This document shows, piece by piece, positions 1 to 12,504 of a stretch of 64,000 bases of DNA. Source of the DNA: Toxonevra muliebris (taxonomy: Eukaryota; Arthropoda; Insecta; Diptera; Pallopteridae). How positions within the stretch are numbered: position 1 is the stretch's first letter; the number at the start of each line of letters is the position of its first letter. The DNA lies in contig OY829327.1 of NCBI GenBank assembly GCA_963691655.1, positions 53,270,079-53,334,078 on the forward strand, written 5' to 3'. The notes below the pieces were generated by a model. It worked only from the letters and a program-made list of their open reading frames with translations. It was not told where the DNA came from and made no database searches. The position numbers and the translations under genes are program-made.

Positions 1-1100
1 TACCAAATGTTGAAATAATCCAAACGCACAACAAGATACTTTAAAAATGTGCCAATATACGTCAAAAACCGATACCACCACTTTTCACAATGGAATTTTA
101 AAGGAAAAACTAAAAATCAAATACCAATATACACGTCCTAATTTCTTAGACCACTGTGCGTCGTTCGTTGCAATTGTGCTTAGTCGAACGGATTCAACGA
201 CGGCTAAGCACCAGCTATTCACTACCCGTCGGCGAATTTCTCGCCGTCCTTTGGTAGCAAAATCTTTGGATATTAAGGAAATATCATTAACTGAACATTC
301 CTTATATCTCAAACCAACCATTTTGGGCATATAATATGTGTGCTCTTAACCATAGATTAATCTCCTTGCAAGAAGAATGAGTATGCACGTATTTCGTACC
401 GAGTTAAAGCAAAATTTTACCAAGTGTAAGAATATCCTAAAAAAAGATATAAAAACTTTTGGCAACACTTTTTTCATGTTCTTAGATTTTTGGTTTTTCC
501 TTTTCATTAAAAATTTGCATACAGTAATTTTAAAAGCCACAAAGCACAAATTTATATTTTTCAGTTTTTCAACCACAAAAAAAAATACAAAGGATAAATT
601 TACTATTGCTGCCTTTTTTAATACAATTTACCAACAACACTAGTAACAATATTTTACACCTTTGGTTGCCTAAAATAAAAAAAATTTAAAAAAATTGCCA
701 CTCACATTTCACTCTCTTTAACCCTACGCCATAGGCGTGTGTGTGTATGTGTGTTTGTGTGTGTGTGTGTGTTAGACACCATGCATATAAATTTCAACGC
801 AACATTTTTCACCTTCAAAATAACAACAACAAGAGAAAAACAACAGGAAAATAAATAAACTGACATAAGTTTTTATGCTACTACGATATATAGAAATAGA
901 AACACATGCACGTGGCCTGTTTTCCCCATTTTAAAAATATTGCCACACCCATTTACATTTACAATTTCAGCTATCTCCTCGTTCGGCTCTCCAACTCCTC
1001 CACAAGAACTTGAGCCATTATAGTGTCAACTTTTCTTGCTTGTTTTTGTTTTTTTTTTTTGCGTTTTATTTTGTGTGCTGAATGAAATAATTTAAAACAA
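1..1100. other. No recognisable gene; AT-rich
   Basis: Only short overlapping frames on both strands (for example 47-334) with no motif or splice structure. A GT microsatellite is the single clear feature. Confidence 0.6.
733..772. repeat. (GT)n microsatellite
   Basis: An interrupted GT run at the position given. Similar CA/GT runs occur near 2328-2342, 10548-10575, 15935-15955 and 33662-33685, and a TA run at 62349-62385. They are ordinary simple repeats. Confidence 0.9.
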
Positions 1101-1340
1101 TTGCGGCGCACACTGGAGCGATTAGAGCAACTTGGTGTGCCAAAAATCAAACAATCGATGCAAGATTGTTTCAGAAACGCGTACCAATTAGAGAACTGTA
1201 TTTTTGAAGTTGTATTTGTGAAAGAAAGAAAGCCATGCTACTGTCATAATATGGATGGGATTGGAAAAGTAGTCGTAGAACCTCCCATAAAACCCGAATA
1301 TTCATTATGGGATTTCTTGGAATCGTGTACAATATATTAA
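1101..1340 (+). CDS. Unrecognised short ORF, possible exon or transposon fragment
   Basis: An open stretch of 79 codons with balanced, protein-like composition (EQLGVPKIKQSMQDCFRNAY, then FVKERKPCYCHNMDGIGK and a C-terminal WDFLESCTIY). It begins at TTG, not ATG, so as a fly gene it would have to be an internal or last exon, or a fragment. No clear splice acceptor with a pyrimidine tract lies directly before it, although a T-rich run ends near 1060. I do not recognise the family. It stands alone, with microsatellite DNA upstream and a SINE-like unit downstream. Confidence 0.2.
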   Translation: MRRTLERLEQLGVPKIKQSMQDCFRNAYQLENCIFEVVFVKERKPCYCHNMDGIGKVVVEPPIKPEYSLWDFLESCTIY

Positions 1341-1511
1341 AAAATTAAAAGTATGAAATAAAAATGATCTACATAATAATATAATAATTATAATTATAAT
1401 AAATTTTACGTGGTATAATATTTGAAATAGAAAGGACACTTCAAGCATTAAACCTTTCTGGGACCTAGTGAAAATGAAGTATAACGAGCTACTACTACTA
1501 TTATGGCACAA

Positions 1512-1797
1512 TAGCCCATGGAGGGTCTAGGCCGAGTTTTTCACAGCTATTTATGTTTTGTGAGTTATATTTATAGATGAATGGAAGGGACCTACAGTTT
1601 TATGCCGACTCCGAACGGCGAATTGAAAAGGTTTTCATAGGCAATTTATACTTTTGGAGGTTTGCCATTACCAGACAAGAGGTGGAATTGTGTAGAAAAA
1701 TTTTTATTTTCTATTTTTGGTTTTGGGGGGGCCGAGATTCGAACCCGGGATCCTCTGCGTAGAAGTCCAACTCGCTAATCACTTGGCTACGGGGAGC
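1512..1797 (-). repeat. tRNA-derived SINE copy
   Basis: Read on the minus strand, a tRNA-like head (1797-1731) has an A box in TAGCCAAGTGATTAGCGAG (1789-1771) and a B box GGGTTCGAATCTC (1746-1734). Beyond it lie the body words AGGTTTGCCATTACCAGACA and ACCTACAGTTTTATGCCGAC, which I recall as typical of higher-fly SINEs. A second copy is at 45288-45480. The head cannot fold as a working tRNA, so this is not a tRNA gene. Confidence 0.65.
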
Positions 1798-1799
1798 AT

Positions 1800-3800
1800 A
1801 TAATAAGCTTCCGAGTTTTAACTTGATGAGCCAATTACCTTTAGTTTGATTATAAGTAAGGCTTAATCTCTTTAAAATCAAATGTTTATGGGCGTTAAAG
1901 ATAACCGGCCACGCTGAGATTCGAAATAGCAAATGGTATTCGAAAAATACTCAATCGTAATCGTTAATTTGCGATATTTCCTTGCATCGACATGGGTAAT
2001 TTCGATTTGGAGTCGATTTTACTGCCGCAGTTATATGGGAAGTGGGCGTGGAAGTTAACTAATCACGCCCATTTTTGGTGTGGTGATTTCTACTGACCAT
2101 ATATGTATACTCGGATATCAGATTCTTCAGATTTTTGGCTCGCCAACTTGCTCTAATCGACCCAGTGTGCAGCGCAGCAAAAGAACCAAAAAACAGCAAC
2201 AAAATGTTTTACAACCAAAAAAAAAGAAGCAAAAAGTTTTTTTTCCGCTTTTACTCAAAGCTCTTTTGATGAAACAGGAAAATAAAATTCTTTATTGCAA
2301 AAGCGTGTGCAAAGCAAGCGAGCTCACACACGCACACACAGATAGCACAGTAAAGCTGCGAGGAGTAGTCAGGAAGAAGAAAAGGAGAGCATAAAATAAG
2401 TAAGTTGTAGAAGAATACCTTATTGTAAAACGTCGAAAAGCGCACAAAAGTGAAAATTCTTTGCTGCAAGCGTTAAGCGTATTTGTTAACAAAAAGTAAA
2501 AAAAAAAGTTGCAAGGCATGTTTCACAGTCATAGTCAGTCAGCTTCAAGCAAAAAGGCAGAAGTACCTAGTAGCATTTGATGAGGATATTAAAGCACTTT
2601 TCTACTTCTGCTAACTGTTAACAAAACAAAAGAAAAAATAAATAAAAAAGAAACTGTTACGCGTTGCGTATTTCACTTCAGTACTTTCCTTCTTTTTGTT
2701 TATTTGCTATCAAGGCAAAAGAAATATGCACACTAAAAATAAAGTTGCAAAATTATTATGAGTGAAGAAAGTTTGCCACATTTAACGCCCACCCCTCGCC
2801 TTTCCTTCGTAGTTGATTTCTTATTCCTTCAACGCTATTCATATAAACATACATACATACATAGTATAGCGCGTTACTCACGCGCACGCTGAGTTTACTT
2901 AATCTGCGTTTAGATAATAACTGTCGCGTTTAGCATCTGATGGATGTTTTTAACGCTGATAATCAAATTATCATAAAAATGTAGATAACCGTTTTTGTTG
3001 TTGGCAACACGTGTCTCATTGCTCATATTAATGCTGGCTATGAATGACAATTTATTTTTATATATTTTTTTGTTTTGCTGCTGTTTTTTTTTTCATTTCC
3101 TTCTTGTCCTTTTTTATTGTCATAATGTTTGTTTTTAAATTGCTAGAGTTTTTAAATTACCAATTTCTGTGTCTTTTATTTTTGTGGCTCATCTGTTTCT
3201 AAAATTGTGTTCATAATTCAAATCAGTCACACTCGCTGCTGCCATTGCCACTGCCTCTTACATAGTGAGTATGTAGTCGTGACTCAGTCGCAGCTGTTCG
3301 CAATTTTTACTCGTAATTGAAATGTAGCTCTTCCTTATTGTCAATAAATTGGAATTGCATAAATTATTTACATTTTGCGTGGTTTTGCAATTGACTTCTT
3401 TTTTCTCTGTCTTCCATTTTTCTGCTGCGGCTTGTGCCAGTGCCTTTTTTGATCACGATTGAAAAGCGTTTTCAATATGTAATTCTAAATTGTATGTAAT
3501 TTCACTAGACAATATAATTTTTTTCTTAACATTTGGAAAAGTTTTCTATGCACTTTTCATAAAAGTATGCGGATGAGTAAAAAGTCCTCCTCATATCTCT
3601 TGAATCTATTTTGTTCTAAACAAGGTTGGAAAATGTTCGCTGTTGAGAGGAAATATTCAGTGAAGAAAGATACACTTTGTTTTCTTCATTTACGATTGAA
3701 AATTAATGGCCGCTCTTTCGTTAACCTTTCAGTACTATTTAACAATGACAATAACCTTTCAGTACTATCTATGTGGTTGTTCACACGTGCGCAAGCATGA
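1800..3800. other. No recognisable gene; AT-rich, simple repeats
   Basis: T- and A-rich runs, a CA run near 2330, CATA repeats near 2848. Nothing coding was recognised on either strand. Confidence 0.6.
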
Positions 3801-3810
3801 ACGGCTGTCT

Positions 3811-3900
3811 GAAAGAGAGAGGTAGAAAAAATTGGTAGTTAGAAAAAGACAAGCGTGTTTCTATCTCTTTCTTACTACTTATTTTTTCTACCTCTCTTTC
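3811..3900. repeat. Hairpin with about 37-bp arms
   Basis: The left arm at 3811-3849 (GAAAGAGAGAGGTAGAAAAA onward) pairs with 3864-3900 at about 85%, with a 14-base loop. The arms are purine-rich on one strand and pyrimidine-rich on the other. It could be a small MITE. A 16-base direct repeat AACCTTTCAGTACTAT lies just upstream (about 3723 and 3751). Confidence 0.75.
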
Positions 3901-3989
3901 TCGTTCACAAATATGTATAATATAAAAAATCAAGAATTGTTGTACCTCCCAATTTAGTTTCAGAAGAGAGCCATATCACTAGTTTACAG

Positions 3990-4593
3990 CCGAAAAATAC
4001 CAAGATCAAAACATGTTTGGGTGGATTAATTTTGGACCTCCTGAATATAAAAACATTTTTTTTTTTTATGGTAAGAATTTTTGCCGAGCAATAATTTTGT
4101 GTTTTTCGGGGTATGGTTTCACTCAAATCCTTGTGGAGTCGAAACAAACAGTTCGAACGAGATGAACTGTAAATTATTAAAAAAGTAATTAAATACCCTT
4201 TCAATCGATATGCTGTTTGATCGAATAACAAATGGTTGAGTTATGTTCCCTTAAAATTCAAAATTTGTAATTTTTTTAAGATTTTTTGAAATTTTCAATT
4301 CAATTTATTTTTAACTAAAAGTCAAAATCAGGAACATTTCTCTTTTTTTAATGCATAGTCTATTCAATTACAAAGATTTTAGGGCCAAGCTGACCAAGAT
4401 CGGATGAAAAATAAATTTTTTCCGATTTTGATCTCTTTATATGGACTCCACAAGGATTTGAGTGAAACTATACCCCGAATAATACAAAATTATTATTCGG
4501 CAAAAATTCTTAACATAGAAAAAAAAAAAAAAAATTTGTTGTGTTTAGGAGGTCCCAAATCCACCCAAATATGTTTTGTTCTTGGTACTTTTC
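3990..4593. repeat. Inverted repeat pair with about 150-bp arms
   Basis: Arm 3990-4140 in reverse and arm 4443-4593 share GACTCCACAAGGATTTGAGT, ATACCCCGAA, CGGCAAAAATTCTTA, an A run, GGAGGTCC and CTTGGTA. They look about 75-80% alike. The 300-bp spacer is unrelated AT-rich DNA. It could be the inverted ends of one element or two opposed insertions. Confidence 0.75.
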
Positions 4594-4599
4594 AAGACT

Positions 4600-7140
4600 T
4601 GAAATTGGCAAAGCAGTGTATTTTATGTCAATAAATCTCTTTTACATACATATAGTAAACCTAAGGTTCTACGATATTCCGTTCAACCACTAAACTAATG
4701 AAAAATTAAAATTGAGCAGCCCAATTTTTATTTAAAGCTCTATTTACAATGTCGCGAGAACGCTGCCGAGGCGAGGTTCGGCAGCTTCTTGGCAAAAAAT
4801 GTTCGTTCCATGTATGTGTATGTAAAATGAAATATTTAAAAAAATCTAACGCCAAAGACACGGAGGCAATGATTATAACCACCTTTTTAATCAAAATACT
4901 ACATTTATGAAATAAATATGGGAACTTTTAATTAAGCTGCTTTGATTAATAGTGTCTCGTTTTACATTAGTCGCGTTTCTAAAATGCTAAAAATCTTACA
5001 ACTGTTGCGACTTGAAAGAGCGAAAAAGTAATATAATAGAAAAAATAGCGGAGAGACTCCCACAATAGTTTTGAGAGTTGGCGTCTTAAAAACCAAACCG
5101 TTGTAAATTGAACAAAATTAACTTTAAAACTCGCTTTGCGCCCTCTCGTCGTTGTAATAGTGGCCATAACATGATTTTTGGATACAACGCGTCTAATTCT
5201 CGGGCAAACTAATTTTGTTATCACTGAAGTGACAGTTTTACTGCCCGTCATTTGCCGAACTTTGTTCGTCACTGGGCTAGCTCGCATTATTTTTCCTCAC
5301 GAATTTGCAAGCAACGAAATTCAAGAGACTAAAAATATCACAAAAACTCGAGAACGGGAATTTGCAATAATTTGAAAGTTAATTCATATGTAGGAACAGC
5401 TAATTATCATCAAATATTGAAAAAAATTAAAACTAGAAATTAAAAAAATTTATTTTCAATGAGAAACGGAAGTTAAACTAATGAAAAGAATCCACTCACG
5501 CCCCTATCGAGAAGCAGTTATGTAATGCTCGATATGCGTCCGATGCACACAAAATCAAATTTACATCATTTTTTAACGCATTTTTTAACCACGTATCTCC
5601 ATTTTATATTGTATAAAATCGCTTAAGATCCCAGATAGAAATAAGTTAAGCAAATTTGTATGAACAAAAATTTTTATTTTTAAATCTTTAGTTTTTTTTC
5701 GTTTTCTGCAAAATGGTACTTTTAGGGATACGTGGTTGAAGAATAGAGGTAACGGCAAATACTTGCAGGCCTGAGATCAACTCAAGAAGGCAAAGTCACG
5801 AACATAAACTACGTCAGCCCTGGACACATCACAATTGAAGATGAGCCTACTTGACGTGGGCAAAATTTGCTTCCGCATATGGAAGTGAACTTGATTAACT
5901 TCACAGAACGTCACACAGTGGTATTTTTGTGGCAAAAAATTTTTCGGCCACTGAATTTAAAAATTAAATGATGCAGTTTTATTAAAAAATGTTGTCTTAG
6001 AAAAAATCGAGTGAAGTCTCTTAAAAATTGTACACTGAAAAGTGGTGAACATTTTAACCCGGTGTCAATGAACATAATTTTTGTTACACCGTCAATGAAC
6101 TGGGTATGTGACACCCGAAAAACAATAAATTTTTAAAATAGAACTACATTTTTTATTAAGGTTTTCTTTTTTAATTTCATAAAACATATTTTGAGTTCAA
6201 ATAAAAAAATAATATAAAAATATTCTCTTCTTCTTAAATATATTTTTTTGAAACAAAAAGGAAAGATCAAAAAAAATTTACCCAAAATCACTGCACTAAT
6301 TATTGAAATATAGCATTTTTTTCATTTAAAAATAATTATCTGGATTGCGTAGATATGTACGAATCAAAATGGCTTTATAAAATGAAACGTATGCAGTTTT
6401 TCTTGGGAAAAAATTAAGTTAGCTCCGGCTATATCCGTCTTCTTACTGCAAAAAAATGGAAGGTGAAAGTCTATTCTTTCAATTTATGTGAAAAAATCTA
6501 GCGACTTTCACAGATAGCTGAACTAAGTTACAAATTTTCTGACAAAGATCATGATTACAACACAAGTTTGCAATAAAATATGTTGCATACTTAGAGGCTT
6601 CAACTATTTAATGATAGGTACCAATTATAACAACAACTTACTACCAGTTGATTGACAGCCATTCTAAAGAAGGATAACGAAATATGAAAAACAAAACCAT
6701 TTGAATTGATTAATACTTTTAGCAAATCAGTCTTCGAATTCGCTAAGGAGACTAAAGAAAAAGTCTTAACAGTTATTAAGAAAAAGAAGTCCGATATTAT
6801 TGCTTTGGTGAATACGGATGTTGTAATATGCGGCAGGCAATTTCAAGGAGAGCCATTGAATAAAATTAATGGAATACATATTCCATGTGGCTTATAAAAT
6901 GCCTTTTAAAAAGTAGAGTAGTAAAAAGAAAGAGTCGATCCTCAAGGGGTTTCTTTTCCAACCTTGCAGTCGTTGCTGATATAACAGGTGTTGATGAAGA
7001 ACTTATGGTAAGTAAGTAATTTTTTTTTTCATTTTTCTTCCCATATGCATAACAATAAAATAGAATTTTACAAAGTAAATAAAAAAAATAAAAATATAGC
7101 TTTGACTATAATAAGTCATCAGCTTTAAACTGCTTCTAGA
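4600..7140. other. No recognisable gene except a weak open frame
   Basis: Apart from the 63-codon frame at 6706-6897, I see only short shadow frames and AT-rich filler. Confidence 0.55.
6706..6897 (+). CDS. Unrecognised 63-codon open frame
   Basis: The frame starts at TTG and reads INTFSKSVFEFAKETKEKVL, then a lysine cluster and VNTDVVICGRQFQGEPLNKI. It looks more protein-like than the surrounding frames, but it has no ATG, no obvious splice sites and no recognisable motif. It could be a transposon-derived scrap or chance. Confidence 0.15.
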   Translation: MINTFSKSVFEFAKETKEKVLTVIKKKKSDIIALVNTDVVICGRQFQGEPLNKINGIHIPCGL

Positions 7141-7149
7141 CAAAACGAA

Positions 7150-9085
7150 AAGTCTAAGTCTAGAATCGAGAAGTTCTCGATTTTTATGACGTTACACTAT
7201 TTCGATCGTTGGTTGTCGATTGTATTTACGAGAACTGGTGTTTCTGTAAATGCGAATCGAGAAAAATTTGGAATGCGATGAGAATAGAATAGAAATAGAA
7301 AATAAATCAGGGACCCTAACGGTTATGCGTTTTATAGTAAAAGTCAAATATTAAAAGTTATCTTGTGAATTTTATCGTAATAGGCTAAATAAAACGGTAA
7401 ATTGTTGACTTTTATGATATTTGACATGAAATAATAGTTATATTTGATTTTTATTCTGTCGGGCATAAACAAAAAGTGTTATGTTGTGACTTTTATTTCG
7501 TTGGCCAAACCGAACTAGCTATTTTATGAGTTTTGTTTTTTTGGACAAAAATAAATGGTCAACGCTATTCGCAAGCGAACGGATTGAACAATTAAAAAAA
7601 AGATGAAGCCATTCGATTCAGCTCATTCGCCCGCATATTATGGGTAAACAAATTTTATTTTTTAAATTCCGAAACAACTGCTGCAATGACCAAAGTAGGT
7701 GTAAAAATAGATAGGCTTTGGGGTAAAAAATATTAAAGTAAAGGGGATCCAAAAAATTCTGAAACCATTAGAAAGGTCTCTTCGTGTACTTTTCGAAAAT
7801 GTATTGTTCTTTGTATGACCGATGCCTGGATTCGAAGTTATTGCCAATTTTGTATTCTAGTTCGTATCCATATTCTTATATATGGACAAAGGTCATGTAA
7901 TGGAATAAAGCGGATCCATATGTATTGTACACCGCTGAAAAGGTCTCATTGAGTACTTTTCAAAAATATATAACACCATGTATCTTCGGTGTTTCGTTAA
8001 TTAGTTATAAGGGTTGACTATTTATTTTTGTAAAAAAAATTAAAGTCATAAATTAAAAATAAAACAAAATAACACTTATTTTCGGTCCCTGAAATAAATA
8101 TATAAAATTGAATCAAATGTCATATGTGTATTCACAAATAAATGTAATTTCCTTCAATAAAATTTCTTTATTTGCAGCCTTTTATTTGCAAATATTTTTA
8201 TTGCCTACATGCCTTGCATATTATTACGTTAATAAATATAAACAAAAGGAAAAGTAATTTAATGGAATTAGTCTTAGGATTTAAGTAAATACTTCAGTGC
8301 CGTATGAGACCCACGTGCCACTACAAAATCATGAACATCTTGCCACACCAATGAAAACTATCCCATTTATCCGATCCTCTCCATATTTCAAAAGCGAGAG
8401 TTGTGGAGCTATTCTGCTGACGGAACTTACCCATATGATGAGGAGAGGATTACACAATTCGTGCGTTCCAAATTTTATAAGGCTATGCGCAGCCTTGGAT
8501 TGTTAAGCCACAGGATCCTTTTTAGCACTTTCGATCATTTCCGTAAATGCAAGAATCCAAAAATGTAAATATAATCTCCTTGACAGCAAAAATTTATCAT
8601 TGATGCAAATGATATTTAAATAAAAGTAAATGAGAACGTGGTATAAATGGCGCAGAGTACTTTTTCGGTTATTCCTCTCATTTTTTAATTAAATCCATTT
8701 TTTATATATTGATATATTATGTATATGGCAATAATTAGATTTTGCACATATTTATTGTTCATCTTTTATTTGTTTAAGAAAAAACAAAAAGTATTCGGTT
8801 TAAAATGCAACCGAGTAAAGATTATTACCTTGTTTTTATAAACATTTTCAACCAAATTCAAATCGACACACTTATCACATGCCAAAAACCAAATGAGAAT
8901 TTCAATCGAGTTTACTCGATTCATTTTATTTACAGAAACAGTTTTGTGAGAACGTTCCTCTAAAAATGGAATTGAAATTTTTTGAATCGATTCGATTTGA
9001 GAATTTTCTTGCGGAAACAGCGAAAGTGAGAATGACGTCAAATCGAGATAATCATTCGAGAACAGCGATCGAGAAGAGTTACAGA
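7150..9085. repeat. Possible decayed element with TCGAGAA-rich inverted ends
   Basis: The zones at 7150-7290 and 8895-9085 share, in opposite orientation, GTTTCTGTAAAT next to GAATCGAG, and repeated TCGAGAA/TTCTCGA and ATCGATC words. Similarity is only about 65% over 70 bp. The unrecognised 188-codon frame overlaps the right zone. Confidence 0.3.
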
Positions 9086-9332
9086 AACGCACTACATTTC
9101 CTTCTTTTACACTTAAAAACAAAAAAAAAGAAACCAACAATTTTAATTTAGAAATCTTCTTTCTATATTGATGCAAAACTTTAATAAAATATACTAACTG
9201 GAGCCAGTTGTTTCCGTTGAGTAAGTCTATGAGTTCTTCCTCATCAAGTGTAGTTTTTCTTAAATGTAGGGGACGCAGTTCGCAAGAAAGTGTTGGCCTT
9301 TTTCCACACAGTGCATATTGCAAAGAGAGCAT
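8766..9332 (-). CDS. Long open frame of unknown status (188 codons)
   Basis: This is the longest uninterrupted frame in the gene-poor part and has an ATG start (MLSLQYALCGKRPTLSCELR). The first 45 residues (LRKTTLDEEELIDLLNG) look protein-like. The rest is compositionally odd and runs through DNA full of TCGAG/CTCGA motifs that also appear near 7150-7270. I know of no family match. It is probably the remnant of a mobile element, or a chance ORF. Confidence 0.15.
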   Translation of the reverse strand: MLSLQYALCGKRPTLSCELRPLHLRKTTLDEEELIDLLNGNNWLQLVYFIKVLHQYRKKISKLKLLVSFFLFLSVKEGNVVRFCNSSRSLFSNDYLDLTSFSLSLFPQENSQIESIQKISIPFLEERSHKTVSVNKMNRVNSIEILIWFLACDKCVDLNLVENVYKNKVIIFTRLHFKPNTFCFFLNK

Positions 9333-9540
9333 TATTCACGTAGTACTGTGATGTATGGCCGGTAGTTTAGGTTAAGCATTTCTCCTCTTGCCATGCAAAT
9401 ATTTCGGATGGTATCTATACTGAATTTATCATGGAAATAATAATTGTTTACCTATACATCGCTTCCGAATCGTTCTTCAGATAATGATATTTGGCCAAAA
9501 AATAAATACTGACTTAAAAAATTTGCGTGAGTTACCCCTA

Positions 9541-9745
9541 AACTGAAATACTGGTACATGAAAAGGACAAAATTGATGCAACAGCACTCCCTATTGGTAT
9601 GCTCTCCAAGAAAGCAGAAGAAGCGCGTAATAAAGATTACAGGAACAATAGGTTGATGTTTCCTAAAAAGTGCAACAGAACTTTAATAAATACTAATGTT
9701 GTGCATCGTCTGCTTGCATTATTTGCAGCTTTTGGAACTAGATGA
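9541..9745 (+). pseudogene. Degenerate transposon-type ORF (arthropod repeat protein fragment)
   Basis: Reading from about 9541 gives TEILVHEKDKIDATALPIGM, then LSKKAEEARNKDYRNNRL and INTNVVHRLLALFAAF, ending at TGA 9743-9745. The LPIG-LS-EAEEARNKDYR pattern resembles a repeat-encoded protein I recall from many arthropod genomes (usual form LPIGQLSEEA-EARNKD). That recollection is the only basis for the call. No start codon or upstream exon is visible, and the family's function is unknown to me. Confidence 0.4.
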
Positions 9746-9749
9746 AGTA

Positions 9750-11228
9750 TTTTAGGAAATGATATTTGAAGCCCTACCACTGTGCGTCACCCAAAATCTA
9801 AAATTATTCATTAGCAAGTGAATGCGGATCATACACAGAATATTTTGGCTAAATCTGATTAGAAGTGAAGATCTCTGAAAGCGTATAAGCGAGAGACACA
9901 AAAACGAATAATTGCAACCATAAGGAACCAGACTTCGCGGATGACCAAAGAGTGCGTGACGACGTTCCACACTTCAAGGACTACCTATAAAAAATATTAC
10001 GTGGGGAAACACAGAAACAACACTAAAATCCCAAAAGGGGTAGGGAGATTTAAAAAAATCAATTAATGTGAAATAATTTCACTCAGTGCATGGCGAACTA
10101 TTTCTGCTTATGTCCTTGGAACTAAAAATACAAAACAACAGCATCTTAAATAAGTATAAGCCAATTTTTTTATAGAAAAAAATCGCAATGCTTATTGTTA
10201 TTGATACGTTAAATCGCAAATAATGTTTTATTTATTATTCCTCTGTATTTTCAATTTTTATGAAATGACTTCATAATGATGAATAACACAAACAAAAAGA
10301 AATTAAATTGAAATAAATCCAATTAAAAAGTTTGATTTTCCTTTTTTAACATTGAATATACACATACATATGTATGTGTTTACCCTAATTATAACCACAA
10401 ATTAGAAGTTATAGTCGGCAAAAGAAAAATTAATTGATGCTTTCGAAAAATGGTCATTATGAGTAAATTTACACAAAGATTTCTTGTTTCCTGATTTTTC
10501 AACACCGAAAATAATTACAAAATCCATTTATATAAACACGAACAATACACACACAACGATACACACGCGCGCAAACACATATGAACGCATGTACACATTC
10601 ACATTCAATTTCTTAATTGAAAATCTCAATCAATCAAAATGAAGCAAAACCAAAAAGAAAACAATTGTACCAAGATGAAGTGAACCTAAACTCCAATTCG
10701 ATAAAAGGAGGGAAGGTAAATATTGTGTAGCAAGGAAGAGCTAAAACCATATGAGCAGTAGCTGTAACTTATGAAAACCATTAAAAACATTTTAGAAAAC
10801 CCGACGACACACTTGAGTGCGCCACAGGCTTTTTACTTATGTTCGAACACTGTACGAATGGAACTGAAAACCTTTTGCGACGGCGACGGCAGCACTTTGG
10901 AAAGACACAAAATTCCTTACCAAAAATAAATAAACAAAATTAATGCTGCTAGTCAAAAATCAAGCACGTTGCTTTGTTTTTAGTTGAACTCATTCACTCT
11001 CACTGATGGTTAAAGTTAAGTTTAAGAGCTTGAGTTGTTGTTGGAAGTACTTCAACAAATATGAGATTAAAATCAGTTCCGAAAGTCGAGAAAGAACGAA
11101 AAGAAATTATTTTTCGACAAGGACAATATCAGTTGTTTTAACACCACCTTGAATGAAAAAACAACCGTTACCATGCAAAACGAAAAGAGAGCAACGTTAC
11201 ACACATACATTTAAAGCTAACATGCATA
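9750..11228. other. Nothing recognised
   Basis: AT-rich, with CA/CG simple repeats near 10548-10600. No coding frame or repeat pair noticed. Confidence 0.55.
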
Positions 11229-11898
11229 CCCAGCTAGCATTAAGAAGATTATTGGACGATCGCAATTAATGCGAGACTTTCATTCGATTGTTAGAAAAGT
11301 GGCTCTAACAAAATGAATAGACTTCAAATTTTACTCCCTATATGGGGCCATTCACATATTACGTAACGCGTGTACGTTTTGTTACGTTGCGCTACGACCA
11401 AGAGGAAGGGATCAAAATGGGTAAAAAAATTTCGTTATTTGTGAACGGCCCCTAATCTTTACGTAACGATCGTTTGAAGAGCGAAAAATTAAAACTAATT
11501 TCTTTTCATAACTGCAGCACCTGCTCTCGCAGGTAGTAGAATTGTTTATTTTTAATCATTATTTCCTATTTTTTATCCCGATGTAAAAAAAGCGCGATTT
11601 TTGAACATTTTTTTTTAGAAGTCTGCCATTTGTTTATTTTACTACCTGCCAAGTCTACAAAACGATATTCTCTTTAAATTTTTTGTTTCAGATGACTTCA
11701 AGTGTCCCAATCACCCAGGCCAGTCACACGCCTTTTTTTTAGACTGGAATACCAGACTACATCCTTAAAACTCTTCATCGCATGTCAATGGAAATGAAAT
11801 TCTGCCCCATGAATCACCAAAATGATAGAGTTTCTTCCGAAAGACGCGCCTGCAAGTAGATAGGGTTTCTCAGCGAATCATGGAAAATACTAGCTGGG
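11229..11898. mobile_element. CCCAGC-ended non-autonomous element (670 bp)
   Basis: The left end CCCAGCTAGCATTAAGAAG and the right end, in reverse CCCAGCTAGTATTTTCCATG, match over CCCAGCTAG-ATT. The left subterminal part (GACGATCGCAATTAATGCGA) recurs at 25021, and the right part (GCGAATCATGGAAAATACTA) recurs near 30839. It contains a nested GGGGCC-ended MITE. There is no transposase ORF and superfamily is unassigned. CATA/AATA flanks hint at a short target duplication. Confidence 0.55.
11344..11452. mobile_element. Short GGGGCC-ended MITE nested in the CCCAGC element
   Basis: The left GGGGCCATTCACATATTACG and the right arm, in reverse GGGGCCGTTCACAAATAACG, match at 16 of 20 bases. Total length is 109 bp. 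Elements with GGCCGTTCAC-type ends are common in insects. It has no coding capacity. Confidence 0.65.
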
Positions 11899-12504
11899 AA
11901 TACCTATGTATGTATGTTGATATGTTTGTATGTGTGTATGTAGGAAAGCTACTATAATAAATCTTTGCCAGTAGCAATTTTAGACTAAGCCTATTATTAA
12001 TGCCCCGCCTGCCATCAATACATCATATGTTGCAGTAGTATGTATGTAAAGTTGGAAAATGGTTGGAGGGGAGGAGGCGCAGGCATACATTATGAAACCG
12101 AGGAAAATTACTTATTGCTCATATTTTACAATTCATATACACATATTTACACACAAATGTATGTTTGTACTCGTATGTGTTAGTAGAAACGCTCATGGCG
12201 TTTTAGTTGTGTACGTGTTCTTATATGAATACAAACAAGTACACAGATATATACATACATATGTACATGCATACTTATGCACATGCGAATATTCGCTAAT
12301 GTTAACCTATTGTAAAAAGTTTTTTGTAATATTTTCTGAATTTTGATGGATATGCATGAAAGTTTTGTCTGATTGTGCATTAAATCGACATTATATTAAA
12401 TATTAAAAAAAAAAAATATTTGCACAACTTTTTTCTCATAGTTTGCATTTCAGGGAGTTTACAGACTTGCATAACCGAAAGTTGAAGCATGAAAAATATC
12501 CCCA

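Noticed and set aside
1731..1797. tRNA gene on the minus strand
   Set aside because: A and B boxes are present, but the acceptor and anticodon stems do not pair, and a SINE body follows.
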